From Falsiroseomonas tokyonensis (lineage in GTDB: Bacteria; Pseudomonadota; Alphaproteobacteria; Acetobacterales; Acetobacteraceae): 64,000 bases of DNA. Below, piece after piece: positions 20,603 through 31,723 of the stretch (position 1 is its first letter; every line of letters starts with the position of its first letter). The position numbers and the translations under genes were made by a program. The notes under the pieces were generated by a model that made no database searches, was not told where the DNA came from, and was given only the letters and a program-made list of their open reading frames with translations. Where the stretch lies: assembly GCF_019024325.1 (NCBI RefSeq), contig NZ_JAFNJS010000005.1, positions 62,001 to 126,000 of the forward strand. Direction: 5' to 3'.

Positions 20603-21220
20603 ATGACCAAGCGCGCAGAAAGCAAGTACAAGATCAACCGCCGCCTCGGCGTGAACCTCTGGGGTCGTGCCAAGTCCCCGATCGCCAAGCGCGAATACGG
20701 CCCCGGCCAGCACGGGCAGCGCCGCAAGCAGAAGCCGACCGACTTCGGCGTGCAGCTGATGGCGAAGCAGAAGCTGAAGGGCTACTACGGCAACATCGGC
20801 GAGAAGCAGTTCCGCAAGTACTACGAGGAAGCCGTGCGCCGTAAGGGCGACACCTCGGAGAACCTGATCGAGATCCTGGAGCGCCGGCTGGACACCATCA
20901 TCTACCGCATGAAGCTGGCGGTGACGCCCTTCGCCGCGCGGCAGTTCGTGAACCACGGCCATGTGCTGGTGAACGGCAAGCGCCTGAACATCCCGTCCTA
21001 CCTGGTGAAGGACACGGATGTGATCGAGGTGAAGGAGAAGTCGAAGCAGCTGACCTGCGTGCTGGATGCCGCGCAGTCCGGCGAGCGCGACGTGCCGGAA
21101 TACATCGAGGTCGATCACCGCGCGATGCGCGGCCGCATCCTGCGCGCGCCGAAGCTGAGCGACGTGCCGTACCCGGTGCAGATGGAACCGAACCTGGTGG
21201 TCGAGTTCTACTCGCGCTGA
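20603..21220 (+). CDS. rpsD: 30S ribosomal protein S4
   Basis: 205-residue primary 16S rRNA-binding protein. The start [16 protein letters not shown] is the usual family N-terminus and has an AGGAG Shine-Dalgarno sequence 7-11 bp upstream. Landmarks are [27 protein letters not shown], the S4 RNA-binding domain [24 protein letters not shown], and the conserved end VVEFYSR. Unlike in many bacteria it is monocistronic here, with its own promoter and terminator. A decayed copy of its last codons and terminator occurs 1.85 kb downstream. Confidence 0.98.
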   Translation: MTKRAESKYKINRRLGVNLWGRAKSPIAKREYGPGQHGQRRKQKPTDFGVQLMAKQKLKGYYGNIGEKQFRKYYEEAVRRKGDTSENLIEILERRLDTIIYRMKLAVTPFAARQFVNHGHVLVNGKRLNIPSYLVKDTDVIEVKEKSKQLTCVLDAAQSGERDVPEYIEVDHRAMRGRILRAPKLSDVPYPVQMEPNLVVEFYSR

Positions 21221-21229
21221 GGGTAACGA

Positions 21230-21255
21230 GGCGGGGCCTAAAAACTCCGCCTTTT
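21230..21255 (+). terminator. Rho-independent terminator of rpsD
   Basis: A 7 bp stem, GGCGGGG (21230-21236) with CTCCGCC (21245-21251) and one G-U pair, has an 8-base loop and is followed by TTTT, 9 bp after the rpsD stop. Confidence 0.8.
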
Positions 21256-21314
21256 CAATGTCTTGCAAGGGGTGAGCCATTGGCGCTCCCCCTCACGTGT
21301 CCCCCTCTCGGCCT

Positions 21315-21728
21315 CTAGCGGGGTATCACGAGTCCGGTTCCTCTCAAGGCCCAATCCTGCGCAGCCTGTCGGCTCCCTTGCGGAGCTCCCTCAGTGAACG
21401 TGAGCACGGCATTGACGTATTGCCGCCTCGACTCAGCGGGGAGCGCAGCCATGAAGTGGGGTGAGCAGTCCGCCACCCGCACTCCGATGACGAATTCCAT
21501 GGCGAGAAGACGCTCCATTTGGCGAGCCGCGAACTCGCCGGTTGATAGGCCGATGGTAACGCGCGTGAGGCCTTGGAGCACCTCCGTGGCTGTCAGTGCT
21601 TCAGTTAGCGATGCACATCTATGAGCGAAAGCTGGGCTTTCCGGCGATGGAAATCGCTGTTGGCCCACGGCGGGCATTACGCAGAAAGAGGCAAGGCAAG
21701 CCAGGGCGGCCAGCAGGGCAGGCTTCAT
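21315..21728 (-). CDS. Hypothetical exported protein
   Basis: 137 residues starting MKPALLAALACLASFCVMPAVGQQ, a clear signal peptide. The mature part has two cysteines (HRCASLTEAL and VADCSPHFM), which could form a disulfide, and two helical segments. Codon use is less GC-extreme than in the neighbours. I do not recognise a family. It lies in the islet between rpsD and the duplicated rpsD tail. Longer in-frame starts up to 21881 exist but would hide the signal peptide. Confidence 0.6.
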   Translation of the reverse strand: MKPALLAALACLASFCVMPAVGQQRFPSPESPAFAHRCASLTEALTATEVLQGLTRVTIGLSTGEFAARQMERLLAMEFVIGVRVADCSPHFMAALPAESRRQYVNAVLTFTEGAPQGSRQAAQDWALRGTGLVIPR

Positions 21729-22238
21729 CAAGCGTTCTCCAATCGAGGACGGTACAGCTTGGCGGATCATTGTTGCGCCTAAGGCAAGCAGCCCTTCCCG
21801 ATTTTCGATGCGCATGTCCGAGACGGCCATCCATAGGGGCGCCGCACAACATCTCCCCCCTCCCCGGGTGGCACCCCCCACGCCCTCTGTGGATGCCCCC
21901 GGGGCGTGGCCGTGGCGGCCCCGGCGGTGCGGCCAGGGCGGGGCGCTGTAGTCCCGGCATCCACCAGCGCAGGGCAGGGCAGCGGCCCCTATGGCTGTCC
22001 CAAGGCGGCCCGGCAGGCATGATCCTGCAACCCCATCCGGCAGCTACGGTCCCCTACCCCGGGACGCGGACGAAGGCCTGGCGTCCATGTCATTGGCCTT
22101 CTACCTCCGATAGAAGCTGGTGACATGCATCGGCCGGGACTCAGGGTGGCGCAGTACCCGCCAAGACCAGCGCTGTAGCGCTAACCCCCAGCGTCGCCTG
22201 GGCTACGCTCGGCCAGCCGTCGATGCAGGCGGCCAGGA
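21729..22238. other. 510 bp without a recognisable gene
   Basis: Both strands were read; no frame has convincing composition, start site or family similarity. It contains a short palindrome AGCGCTgtAGCGCT near 22170. It may be decayed sequence of the rpsD-tail islet. Confidence 0.5.
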
Positions 22239-22937
22239 CTAACCCACCACCACGCTGTCGATCTGGCCGGAGGCGCTATAGGCGATCTGGTAGCTGTCCC
22301 AGGTGTGCTGGTTCAGCAAGTCATAATCGGTGACGATCATCCGACCATCCGCCAACCTGTCCACCACATAGTCAAGCCGGCCCTGGGCATCGTAGTCCTG
22401 CGCCAGGCTGCGGCCGTTGGCGAAAACGGAATAGGCATAGTCGATCAGGCCCGCGGCGGCGTTGAAGTCCTTGGCCTCGATCAGACCGTCGATGTGGCGC
22501 ACATAGGAGTAGTCCAGGTTGCCGGTAGCTGGATCGTACTCGGTCTGGCTGTAGCTGAGACCTGAAAGCTGCGGCCCGACTGCATAGGCGCGCTCGACGA
22601 AGACCACCACTGACTCGGTACGCCCTTGCGCGTCGAAGGTCGTGTAGGTGTCTGACGCAATGCCAGCCGCACTGCCACCGATGGCGAAGACGTAGCTGAT
22701 AGCCCTGAGAGTAGCCGACCCGTCATCCCAGGTGACCCGCACGGTGTCTAGGGCGGGGAAGAAGCCATAGAGGCCATACGAAGTCTCGATGCTCGCCCAA
22801 GGGTTTTCTTCGCGCTGGTCGTAGTCGAGCAGGTACGAAGTGTACGGGATGTCGTAAAAGATGCCCGACATGGCTGTCCGGTAGGCGTAATCCGGCCGTC
22901 CGGCGTCGTCGTCATGGACGGTGATAGTACCGCTCAC
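22239..22937 (-). CDS. Hypothetical protein with YD-like repeats
   Basis: 232 residues from a GTG at 22937 preceded by GGAGG. The sequence is Tyr/Asp-rich and built from repeats of roughly 20-25 residues with the pattern (F/Y)DAxGRxDxVV or YDxxxGxLDYxY, for example TFDAQGRTESVVVF, EYDPATGNLDYSYV, DYDAQGRLDYVVD and AYSASGQIDSVVV. This recalls RHS/YD repeats of secreted beta-filament proteins, but no toxin domain or signal peptide is present. Base composition is lower in GC than the surroundings, supporting acquisition. It could be the C-terminal remnant of a larger repeat protein. Confidence 0.6.
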   Translation of the reverse strand: MSGTITVHDDDAGRPDYAYRTAMSGIFYDIPYTSYLLDYDQREENPWASIETSYGLYGFFPALDTVRVTWDDGSATLRAISYVFAIGGSAAGIASDTYTTFDAQGRTESVVVFVERAYAVGPQLSGLSYSQTEYDPATGNLDYSYVRHIDGLIEAKDFNAAAGLIDYAYSVFANGRSLAQDYDAQGRLDYVVDRLADGRMIVTDYDLLNQHTWDSYQIAYSASGQIDSVVVG

Positions 22938-23025
22938 CCTTTGTCCTCCGAAGGTGGGACAAAAGGATGCCGTAATGACGTGGGAGCGTCGATGCGGGCG
23001 TGCAGGTCCCCCACCGCCTTCCGAG

Positions 23026-23073
23026 GGCGTGCCCGTACGCCATGGCGGGCGTGTCAAGTTCCACTCGCGCTGA
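23026..23073 (+). pseudogene. Remnant of a second rpsD 3' end
   Basis: An open frame reads GVPVRHGGRVKFHSR and stop, compared with the true S4 end VVEFYSR and stop. The last 21 bases (23053-23073) match rpsD 21200-21220 at 19 positions. It is followed by a terminator almost identical to that of rpsD. It is too short to be a gene and is interpreted as a displaced or duplicated fragment. Confidence 0.6.
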
Positions 23074-23101
23074 TCGAGCCCAAGGGTTCGATGCCTAGCG
23101 A

Positions 23102-23128
23102 GGCGGGGTCTCAGGACTCCGCCTTTTT
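23102..23128 (+). terminator. Second copy of the rpsD-type terminator
   Basis: GGCGGGG (23102-23108) pairs with CTCCGCC (23117-23123), followed by TTTTT. Over 29 bases it matches the rpsD terminator at 25 positions. It now sits between convergent or remnant sequences and the leftward hydrolase gene. Confidence 0.75.
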
Positions 23129-23135
23129 GCTTGCC

Positions 23136-23981
23136 TCAGACCGCCGCCCGGGCGCGGTGCCCCAGGAACAGCAGGATCTCGCGGGCGACCCGGTACCAGA
23201 TGCCGGGGTCGCCTCGGAAGCCATGATCGGTGTCGAACAAGACCAGCTGCGTATTGGCGGAGAGCGGGTAGCGGCCAGGGATGTCGGCGCCGCCATAGGG
23301 ATCGCGAAGCCCCTGCAGGATCAGGGTCGGCGTCTGCAGCCCGGGCAGATGGGCATAGCGCTCCGGCTCCTCCGGCCCGCTGGGCTTGCGGAAGGGGTAG
23401 CCGAGGCAGACCAGGGCGCGGATCGGGCGGGAATCGGCCAGCAGGCTCGCGATCCGGGCGCCGGAGGAGCGCCCCATCAGGATAAGGCGTCGCGGTGCCT
23501 CCGCCGAGTCGATCACCCCCTGCAGCCAGTCCTGCCGCTCCGCAAAACTGCGCGGCAGGGCTTCCTCGGGCGGGATGCCGAAGGCGGAGCCTTCATTTTC
23601 GAACGCGCCCGTCAGGTAGGGATCCAGCGCGGCCCGCAGCGCCTCCCCCACATGCGCATCCTTCGGGCGTGAGTCGCCGCTCAGGAAGACGACCCTGTCC
23701 GGCGCCGGTGGCCCAGGCCGATGCAGCGCCAGGGCCAGCACCGCGGGCCCCGGCGCCGCCTCGCAGGCGCCGTCGGCCAGGCAGGTTTCGCCGGAGGCCA
23801 GCGGCAGCGGGAAGCTGCCGTCCGAGGTGATCAGCCGGGCCGAGGCGACCTCGGATGGCGTGCCGAGCCGCCGGATCGGCCACTGCACGGCAAACAGCAG
23901 ATGGGGCCCGTTGGACAGGAAGGGCGCAACCGGCGCCCCGTCCACCCAGGCAACAGACGGCGCCAACCCCAGCTGCATCAT
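23136..23981 (-). CDS. Alpha/beta-hydrolase family protein (KANL3/Tex30-like)
   Basis: 281 residues. The C-terminal two thirds carry a compact alpha/beta hydrolase core with Ser in LMGRSSGARIASLLA, Asp in LQGLRDPYG and His in FDTDHGF, and segment LVCLGYPFRKP. The N-terminal 90 residues are less typical (two cysteines in GETCLADGACE). No signal peptide is evident. Related proteins are annotated as dienelactone-hydrolase-like or Tex30-like; the substrate is unknown. It lies 16 bp downstream of grxD and is probably the last gene of the purL-bolA-grxD unit. Confidence 0.75.
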   Translation of the reverse strand: MMQLGLAPSVAWVDGAPVAPFLSNGPHLLFAVQWPIRRLGTPSEVASARLITSDGSFPLPLASGETCLADGACEAAPGPAVLALALHRPGPPAPDRVVFLSGDSRPKDAHVGEALRAALDPYLTGAFENEGSAFGIPPEEALPRSFAERQDWLQGVIDSAEAPRRLILMGRSSGARIASLLADSRPIRALVCLGYPFRKPSGPEEPERYAHLPGLQTPTLILQGLRDPYGGADIPGRYPLSANTQLVLFDTDHGFRGDPGIWYRVAREILLFLGHRARAAV

Positions 23982-23997
23982 CAGCCGGCAGGAAGGA

Positions 23998-24336
23998 TCA
24001 GGCGGTGGCCTTCGGCATCACGCCATTGTCCTCGAGCAGCGTCTGCAGCTCGCCCGACTGGAACATCTCCGTCACGATGTCGCAGCCGCCGACGAACTCG
24101 CCCTTCACATAGAGCTGCGGGATGGTCGGCCAATTGGCGAAGGCCTTGATGCCCTCGCGGATTTCCATGTCCTCCAGCACGTTCACGCCCTTGAAGGGCA
24201 CGCCGACGTGGGAAAGGATCTGCACCACACGTGCCGAGAAGCCGCATTGCGGGAAGACCGGCGTGCCCTTCATGAAGAGCACCACCGGGTTGGCGGAGAT
24301 GTCGGCCTGGATGCGGTCGAAGACGGGGTTGCTCAT
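23998..24336 (-). CDS. grxD: Monothiol glutaredoxin, Grx4 family
   Basis: 112 residues with the monothiol CGFS active site in [13 protein letters not shown], the cis-proline [17 protein letters not shown] and the [15 protein letters not shown] helix. These proteins carry or deliver [2Fe-2S] clusters, usually as a complex with BolA, whose gene is directly upstream. ATG 24336 is chosen because the family N-terminus ([13 protein letters not shown]) starts there. Confidence 0.95.
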   Translation of the reverse strand: MSNPVFDRIQADISANPVVLFMKGTPVFPQCGFSARVVQILSHVGVPFKGVNVLEDMEIREGIKAFANWPTIPQLYVKGEFVGGCDIVTEMFQSGELQTLLEDNGVMPKATA

Positions 24337-24364
24337 GTCGGTCGGTCCCTGCTCGGAAGAATCT

Positions 24365-24597
24365 TCAATCGGGGGCGGAGGTCTGCAGCGCCAGGGCGTG
24401 CAGCACACCCCCCATCCGGCCCTGCAGCGCGGCATAGACGATCTGGTGCTGCTTCACGCGGCTGATGCCCTTGAAGGCGGAGGAAACGACGGTGGCGGCG
24501 TAGTGGTCGCCATCCCCCGCCAGATCCTCGATCGTCACCACGGCATCCGGAAGGGCGGCCTTGATCAGGGCCGCGATTTCCGCCGAATCCATCGCCA

Positions 24598-24598
<1 letters not shown>
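24365..24598 (-). CDS. bolA: BolA family protein
   Basis: 77 residues with the BolA fold: [33 protein letters not shown], where His is the usual cluster ligand, then [17 protein letters not shown], the conserved RVxxHQxVYxAL helix. It is probably the partner of the CGFS glutaredoxin in iron-sulfur cluster handling. The start overlaps the purL stop (ATGA), so it is translationally coupled to purL. Confidence 0.92.
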
Positions 24599-26805
<2,207 letters not shown>

Positions 26806-26839
26806 CGTGACGGAGGCTCCGGGTTGGGCGAGGCCCAGG

Positions 26840-27538
26840 TCAGGCGGTGGCGAGCGAATCGAGCAGGCTGGTGAACAGCGGCAGCCCGTCCGTGCCGCCC
26901 ATCAGCGGATCCACCAGATCCTCCGGATGCGGCATCAGGCCGCAGATGCGCAGGTTGGGGGAGAGGATGCCGGCGATATGGTCGCGCGCCCCATTGCGGT
27001 TGGCGGCGGCGGTGATGGCGCCCTCGGGCGTCGCATAGCGGAAGGCGACCAGGCCCTCGCCGTTCAGCCGGGCCAGGGTCTCGTCATCGCAGAAGTAGTT
27101 GCCGTCGCCATGCGCCATGGGAGAGCGGAAGACGGCGCCCTTCTGCCAGTGGCTGGTGAAGGGCGTGTCCGCACGCTCCACCCGCATGTGGCAGTCCATG
27201 GACAGGAAGCGCAGCGTCGCATTGCGCAGCAGGGCGCCGGGCAGCAGCCCCGCCTCGGTCAGGATCTGGAAGCCGTTGCAGACGCCCAGCACCAGCCCGC
27301 CGGCGGCCGCGAAATCCCGCACCGCGCGCATGATGGGCGACTGCGCCGCCATGGCGCCGCAGCGCAGATAGTCGCCATGGCTGAAGCCGCCCGGCAGCAC
27401 CACCAGGTCGACCCCCGCCGGCAGGGCGGTTTCGCGGTGGAAGACCATGGCCGGCTTGCGGCCGCTGACCCGTTCCAGCGCGATCGCCATGTCGCGTTCG
27501 CGGTTGGTGCCCGGAAAGACGATGATCGCGGATTTCAT
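26840..27538 (-). CDS. purQ: Phosphoribosylformylglycinamidine synthase, glutaminase subunit
   Basis: Class I glutamine amidotransferase feeding ammonia to PurL. The 232 residues begin [16 protein letters not shown]. The nucleophile Cys is in [10 protein letters not shown], and His and Glu are in [11 protein letters not shown]. Start 27538 matches the family N-terminus. The gene lies 34 bp upstream of purL. Confidence 0.96.
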   Translation of the reverse strand: MKSAIIVFPGTNRERDMAIALERVSGRKPAMVFHRETALPAGVDLVVLPGGFSHGDYLRCGAMAAQSPIMRAVRDFAAAGGLVLGVCNGFQILTEAGLLPGALLRNATLRFLSMDCHMRVERADTPFTSHWQKGAVFRSPMAHGDGNYFCDDETLARLNGEGLVAFRYATPEGAITAAANRNGARDHIAGILSPNLRICGLMPHPEDLVDPLMGGTDGLPLFTSLLDSLATA

Positions 27539-27542
27539 GGAG

Positions 27543-27719
27543 TCACCAGAATATCCAGAGGACCAGCCCGGCCAGGATGGCCAGGACGATGAGAAGGCCG
27601 AGAAGCCAGCAGGCGAAGCCGAAGAGCAGCCCCTGCGGCCGATTGCCCCAGAGCGGGCGAAGGATGGGTCTGCCGAGCCGCGCAAAGAGTTCGATCAGCA
27701 GCTCCAGCAGCTCCTGCAT
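27543..27719 (-). CDS. Small membrane protein within the pur operon (58 residues)
   Basis: Reads [18 protein letters not shown], then a basic linker ([10 protein letters not shown]), then one long hydrophobic stretch, roughly residues 31-58, that ends at the stop. It is probably a single- or double-pass inner-membrane protein. It fills the space between purQ (4 bp) and the next small gene (15 bp), which supports it being translated. Function unknown. Confidence 0.55.
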   Translation of the reverse strand: MQELLELLIELFARLGRPILRPLWGNRPQGLLFGFACWLLGLLIVLAILAGLVLWIFW

Positions 27720-27734
27720 CGATCGCTCCGGCCG

Positions 27735-27962
27735 CTATTCCAGCCAGACCCGCAGCCAGTGCAGGCCGCCAGCGACCCCCAGCGTGACCACGGCGGCCAG
27801 CGCCGCGGCCGTCACCCAGCGGTCCAGCCCCTTCTTGCCCCGCGCCACCAGGCCCAGCCGCTTCTGGCTCGCCACCGCCGGTAGGCGCTGCTCGCGCCAG
27901 CGCAGGCCCATGGCGATCAGCACCGTCAGCACCAGCATGACGAGGAGCGAGACCTTCACCAT
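27735..27962 (-). CDS. Small two-helix membrane protein within the pur operon (75 residues)
   Basis: Starts MVKVSLLVMLVLTVLIAMGLRW, a membrane helix, followed by a basic cytoplasmic loop (REQRLPAVASQKRLGLVARGKKG) and a second helix (AAALAAVVTLGVAGGLHWL). Its tight packing 7 bp behind purS indicates co-transcription. It resembles the small HIG1-type membrane proteins in layout, but the motif is not clear enough to claim the family. Confidence 0.6.
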   Translation of the reverse strand: MVKVSLLVMLVLTVLIAMGLRWREQRLPAVASQKRLGLVARGKKGLDRWVTAAALAAVVTLGVAGGLHWLRVWLE

Positions 27963-27969
27963 GGCTGGC

Positions 27970-28209
27970 TCAGGCGAGCTCGACCCGGAAGGACTCAATC
28001 ACGGTATTGGCCAGCAGGCGCCGCGCCATGTCCTCCGCCGCGGCCTGGGCCTTGGCGGGGTCGGTTTCGGCCAGCTCCAGCTCGATCACCTTGCCGGCCC
28101 GCACCTCGGCCACGCCGGAGAAGCCGAGGCCTTCCAGCGCATGGCCAATCGCCTTGCCCTGCGGGTCCAGAACGCCGTTCTTCGGCATGATGGTCACACG
28201 GGCCTTCAC
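27970..28209 (-). CDS. purS: Phosphoribosylformylglycinamidine synthase subunit PurS
   Basis: 79 residues bridging PurL and PurQ. The GTG at 28209 gives [21 protein letters not shown] and ends [17 protein letters not shown], both typical of PurS. The GTG overlaps the purC TGA (GTGA), so translation is coupled. Confidence 0.95.
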   Translation of the reverse strand: MKARVTIMPKNGVLDPQGKAIGHALEGLGFSGVAEVRAGKVIELELAETDPAKAQAAAEDMARRLLANTVIESFRVELA

Positions 28210-28970
28210 TGGACCGTCTCCGGACCCTTCATGTCCCGCACCCCCGCCTCCGGCAGGATGCCCAGGCGCTTGGCCACCTCCTGGTAGCCCTCCTCGACCT
28301 TGCCGAGATCGCGGCGGAAGCGGTCCTTGTCCATCTTCTCGCCGGTCTTGACGTCCCAGAGGCGGCAATTGTCCGGGCTGATCTCGTCGGCCAGGACGAT
28401 GCGCATCTCGTCATTCTCGTACAGCCGGCCGAATTCCAGCTTGAAGTCCACCAGGGTGATGCCGACGCCGAGGAAGAGCCCGGTCAGGAAGTCGTTCACC
28501 CGCAACGCCAGGGCGACCATGTCGTCCAGGTCCTGGGTCGAGGCCCAGCCGAAGCAGGTGATATGCTCCTCGGACACCATCGGATCGCCGAGCGCATCGT
28601 TCTTGTAGTAGTATTCCAGGATCGAGCGAGGCAGGCGGGTGCCTTCCTGGATGCCGAGGCGCGTGGCCAGGCTGCCGGCCGCGACATTGCGGATCACGAC
28701 TTCCAGCGGGATGATCTCGACTTCGCGGATCAGCTGCTCGCGCATGTTCAGCCGGCGGATGAAATGGGTGGGGATGCCCATCTCGGCCAGCTTCATCATC
28801 AGGTATTCGCTGATGCGGTTGTTGAGCACGCCCTTGCCGGTGATCGTGCCCTTCTTCTGCGCGTTGAAGGCGGTGGCGTCGTCCTTGAAGTACTGCACCA
28901 GGGTGCCCGGCTCCGGGCCCTCGAACAGGATCTTGGCTTTGCCCTCGTAGAGCTGACGGCGGCGCGCCAT
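28206..28970 (-). CDS. purC: Phosphoribosylaminoimidazole-succinocarboxamide synthase
   Basis: Joins CAIR and aspartate in purine synthesis. The 254 residues start [22 protein letters not shown] and include [14 protein letters not shown], the nucleotide-binding [13 protein letters not shown] and [10 protein letters not shown], then [14 protein letters not shown]. The length equals the standard bacterial enzyme. It is first of the purC-purS-two small genes-purQ-purL-bolA-grxD unit; a TATAGC at 29058-29053 on this strand may be its -10 box. Confidence 0.97.
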   Translation of the reverse strand: MARRRQLYEGKAKILFEGPEPGTLVQYFKDDATAFNAQKKGTITGKGVLNNRISEYLMMKLAEMGIPTHFIRRLNMREQLIREVEIIPLEVVIRNVAAGSLATRLGIQEGTRLPRSILEYYYKNDALGDPMVSEEHITCFGWASTQDLDDMVALALRVNDFLTGLFLGVGITLVDFKLEFGRLYENDEMRIVLADEISPDNCRLWDVKTGEKMDKDRFRRDLGKVEEGYQEVAKRLGILPEAGVRDMKGPETVQ

Positions 28971-29113
28971 GGTGCTGGAACTCCTCGACTGCCGCGCGGC
29001 CAAGGAATGGTCGAGCGGGACGGCAGGCCGCGGCGGCCTGGTATCTGGGCGTGCTATAGCAGGGCCCGCACGGCACCGCCACGCCAGGGCCGCAAGTCCG
29101 CGATGCGTGCCGG

Positions 29114-29857
29114 TCAGCCGGCCGCCGGAAGGGGCAGGTCGTGGAAGGGGGCGCGGCCGGGCGGGGCGGGGCAGAAGCGCCAGTGCCGCGCGCCGGGCGA
29201 AAGCGCCATTAGGCTGGCGCAGACGGTGCCGAAGCCGCGCACGCGCGGCACGCACAGCGCCTCGGCGATGCCGGCCTCGCCGAAGCCGTCATCCGCCAGC
29301 AGGTCTTCCCAGGCGTGCCAGTCGCCGCGGTCGGGATCGGGTACGGGGGCCTGGCGAAAACGCGGCAGGTGGCGGCGGATGCGCGGGCTGTCCAGGTCGT
29401 TCGGATCGTGGGCCGTGACCATGGTCAGCCCCTCGGCCAGTGGCACTGGCTCCGGCCGGCCATGGCCCAGGCCGCGCAGGAAGAAGGCGGATGCCGCATC
29501 GGCGATCACCAGGTTGAAGGGGCGCCAAGCCCCGGCATCGCGCGCGGCCAGCCGCGCCACGGCGGCCTCGGCCGAGGAGGCCTCAGCCGCTTCAAGCGGC
29601 AACAGCCCGCGGGAGGCCTTGCCTTCCGCCGGCCCCAGGCTGCCCGGCCGGTTGAGCGCCGCGGCCACCACCCCGCCTGGGCCCAGCGCCATCCAGGTGC
29701 CGCCCGCGCTGCGATCCAGGCCGCCCACCACCCCGGGCCGATCCGGCCAATGCCCGGCCGGCGCAAGCCAGGCCCGGTCGAGCCTTTCGTCGCGGTTAGC
29801 CGCCAGGATCAGCGGCCAGGCGGCGCCCGGCCGCCTGAGGAGCGCGACGGTACACAC
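29114..29857 (-). CDS. NRDE/TANGO2-family protein
   Basis: 247 residues. The GTG at 29857 gives an N-terminus of Met-Cys-Thr-Val, the universal start of this family, in which Cys2 is exposed as in N-terminal-nucleophile hydrolases. The naming motif is seen in [32 protein letters not shown] and TAHDPND also fit. The biochemical role is unsettled; animal TANGO2 has been linked to heme and acyl-CoA handling. It lies between two minus-strand genes, 144 bp before purC. Confidence 0.88.
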   Translation of the reverse strand: MCTVALLRRPGAAWPLILAANRDERLDRAWLAPAGHWPDRPGVVGGLDRSAGGTWMALGPGGVVAAALNRPGSLGPAEGKASRGLLPLEAAEASSAEAAVARLAARDAGAWRPFNLVIADAASAFFLRGLGHGRPEPVPLAEGLTMVTAHDPNDLDSPRIRRHLPRFRQAPVPDPDRGDWHAWEDLLADDGFGEAGIAEALCVPRVRGFGTVCASLMALSPGARHWRFCPAPPGRAPFHDLPLPAAG

Positions 29858-29873
29858 GCGGCAGGCAGCACCC

Positions 29874-30236
29874 TCAGAAGCGGAAGTAGAGCCCGACGCC
29901 CGGCGGCGGGGGCGGCCGGTAATAGCGCGGCGGCGGCGCATAATAGACCGGCGGCGGTGCGTAGTAGACCGGCGGCGGGCCATAGTAGCGCGGCGGCGGG
30001 CCGCGGTAATATCGGGGCGGCGGGCCGCGCCAGTGGCGGGGCGGCGGGCCGTGGTGGCGGCGGCCGCGATGCCAGCCATCCACCAGTACCACGCCCGGCT
30101 GCTCCATGACCGGCCCAACGAGGCCCGGCTGTTCGCTGAGCGGGCCGACCACCTTGGCCGAGGCCGGGGCAGCCCCGGCAAAAGCCAGAAGCGCGGCGCC
30201 AGCGGCCATTGGCAGAATTCTTGCCAGGAGACTCAT
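29874..30236 (-). CDS. Exported proline/tyrosine-rich repeat protein
   Basis: 120 residues from ATG 30236 with AAGGAGG upstream. A signal peptide (MSLLARILPMAAGAALLAFAGAAPASA) is followed by about 30 ordinary residues, a His/Arg patch (WHRGRRHHGPPPRHW), then repeats of the forms PPPRYYRG, PPPVYYA and PPPRYYRP to the end GLYFRF. It is related in style to the product of 13864-14220. Probably a disordered envelope protein; function unknown. Confidence 0.75.
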   Translation of the reverse strand: MSLLARILPMAAGAALLAFAGAAPASAKVVGPLSEQPGLVGPVMEQPGVVLVDGWHRGRRHHGPPPRHWRGPPPRYYRGPPPRYYGPPPVYYAPPPVYYAPPPRYYRPPPPPGVGLYFRF

Positions 30237-30336
30237 GTGACCGACCTCCTTGTCGTTCAATGCTACCTAGGCATTGCTTGTGGCGAGACCTGGGCAAAAC
30301 GTCATTCTGGCGATGACGCCCTCGCGAGCCGGCGCT

Positions 30337-31668
30337 TTATCCGAGGACTCGCCGGAATGTATTGTCGACATGGACGAAGTCCCGCGCCGGATCCATGGCG
30401 GCTTCCAGCGAGGCAGCATCCATATGGCCCGCCACCTCCGGATCGGCGAGGAGATTGGCGCGGAAGTCCCGGGCACCCGGCTGTCCCAGCGCCTGCCAGG
30501 TGGCCATGGCGGCGCGCTGCACGGCGGCATAGGCGGCCTCGCGGCTCAGCCCGGCCTGGGTCAGCGCCAGCAGGACCTTCTGCGAATGCACCACGCCGCC
30601 CAGGCTGGCCAGGTTCTCCTCCATCCGGCGCGGATAGATGGTGAGCTTGGCCATCATGCCGGTCAGGCGCATCAGAGCGAAATCCAGGGTAATGGTGGCA
30701 TCCGGCCCGATCACCCGCTCCACGCTGCTATGGCTGATATCCCGCTCATGCCACAGCGCCACATTCTCCAGCGCCGGCATGGCATAGCCGCGTACCAGGC
30801 GGGCTAGGCCGGTCAGATTCTCGGACAGCACCGGGTTGCGCTTATGGGGCATGGCGCTGCTGCCCTTCTGCCCGGCATGGAAGAATTCCTCCGCCTCCCG
30901 CACCTCGCTGCGCTGCAGGTGGCGCACCTCGACAGCCAGGCGCTCCACGCTGCTGGCGACCACGGCCAGGGCGCAGAAGAAGGCGGCGTGGCGATCGCGC
31001 GGGATCACCTGGGTGGAGACCGGCTCCACCGCCAGGCCGAGCTTCGCCGCGACATGGGCTTCGACGCGAGGATCGACACTGGCGAAGGTGCCCACCGGGC
31101 CGCTGATGGCGCAGGTGGCGACCTCCGCCCGCGCCGCCACCAGCCGGGCGCGGTTGCGCTGGAATTCAGCATAGTGGCCGAGCAGCTTCAGGCCGAAGGT
31201 GGTGGGCTCCGCATGGATGCCGTGGCTGCGGCCGATGGTCGGCGTATGCCGATGCTCCTCCGCCCTGTCGCGCAGCGCCTGGAGCAGCGCGTCGACATCG
31301 GCGATCAGCAGGTCCGCGGCGCGCGTCATCTGCACGGCCAGGCAGGTGTCCAGCACGTCGCTGCTGGTCATGCCCTGGTGCAGGAAGCGGGCTTCCGGAC
31401 CGATTCCCTCGCCCAGCCAGGTCAGGAAGGCGATGACGTCGTGCCGCGTCTCGCGCTCGATCGCATCGATGCGCTCCAGGTCGGCCGCACTGATCGCGGC
31501 GACCTTGGCGTCGCCGCCACGGCGGATCGCCTGCGCGGCCTCGGCCGGGATGGTGCCAAGCTCCGCCATGGCCTCCGCCGCCAGCGCCTCGATCTCGAAC
31601 CAGATCCGGAACCGCGTCTCGGGTGACCAGATTGCCACCATTTCAGGACGGCTGTAGCGGGGGACCAT
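30337..31668 (-). CDS. purB: Adenylosuccinate lyase
   Basis: Releases fumarate from SAICAR and adenylosuccinate in purine synthesis. The 443 residues have TSSDVLDTCLAVQM, the His region GRSHGIHAEPTTFGLK and the fumarase/aspartase signature KGSSAMPHKRNPVLSEN. A bacterial-type N-terminus (MVPRYSRPEMVAIWSPETR) confirms the start. It is upstream of the pur unit but separated by two unrelated genes. Confidence 0.97.
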   Translation of the reverse strand: MVPRYSRPEMVAIWSPETRFRIWFEIEALAAEAMAELGTIPAEAAQAIRRGGDAKVAAISAADLERIDAIERETRHDVIAFLTWLGEGIGPEARFLHQGMTSSDVLDTCLAVQMTRAADLLIADVDALLQALRDRAEEHRHTPTIGRSHGIHAEPTTFGLKLLGHYAEFQRNRARLVAARAEVATCAISGPVGTFASVDPRVEAHVAAKLGLAVEPVSTQVIPRDRHAAFFCALAVVASSVERLAVEVRHLQRSEVREAEEFFHAGQKGSSAMPHKRNPVLSENLTGLARLVRGYAMPALENVALWHERDISHSSVERVIGPDATITLDFALMRLTGMMAKLTIYPRRMEENLASLGGVVHSQKVLLALTQAGLSREAAYAAVQRAAMATWQALGQPGARDFRANLLADPEVAGHMDAASLEAAMDPARDFVHVDNTFRRVLG

Positions 31669-31723
31669 CGACCGAATTCCATGCGCGATTGAGCGAGCGT
31701 CTCATCGCGCGCCAAGCAGGCGG

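Noticed and set aside
28365-28376. TTGTCCGGGC-like half of the GntR operator inside purC
   Set aside because: Only one arm matches, it lies within a coding region, and purC is unrelated to the regulon.
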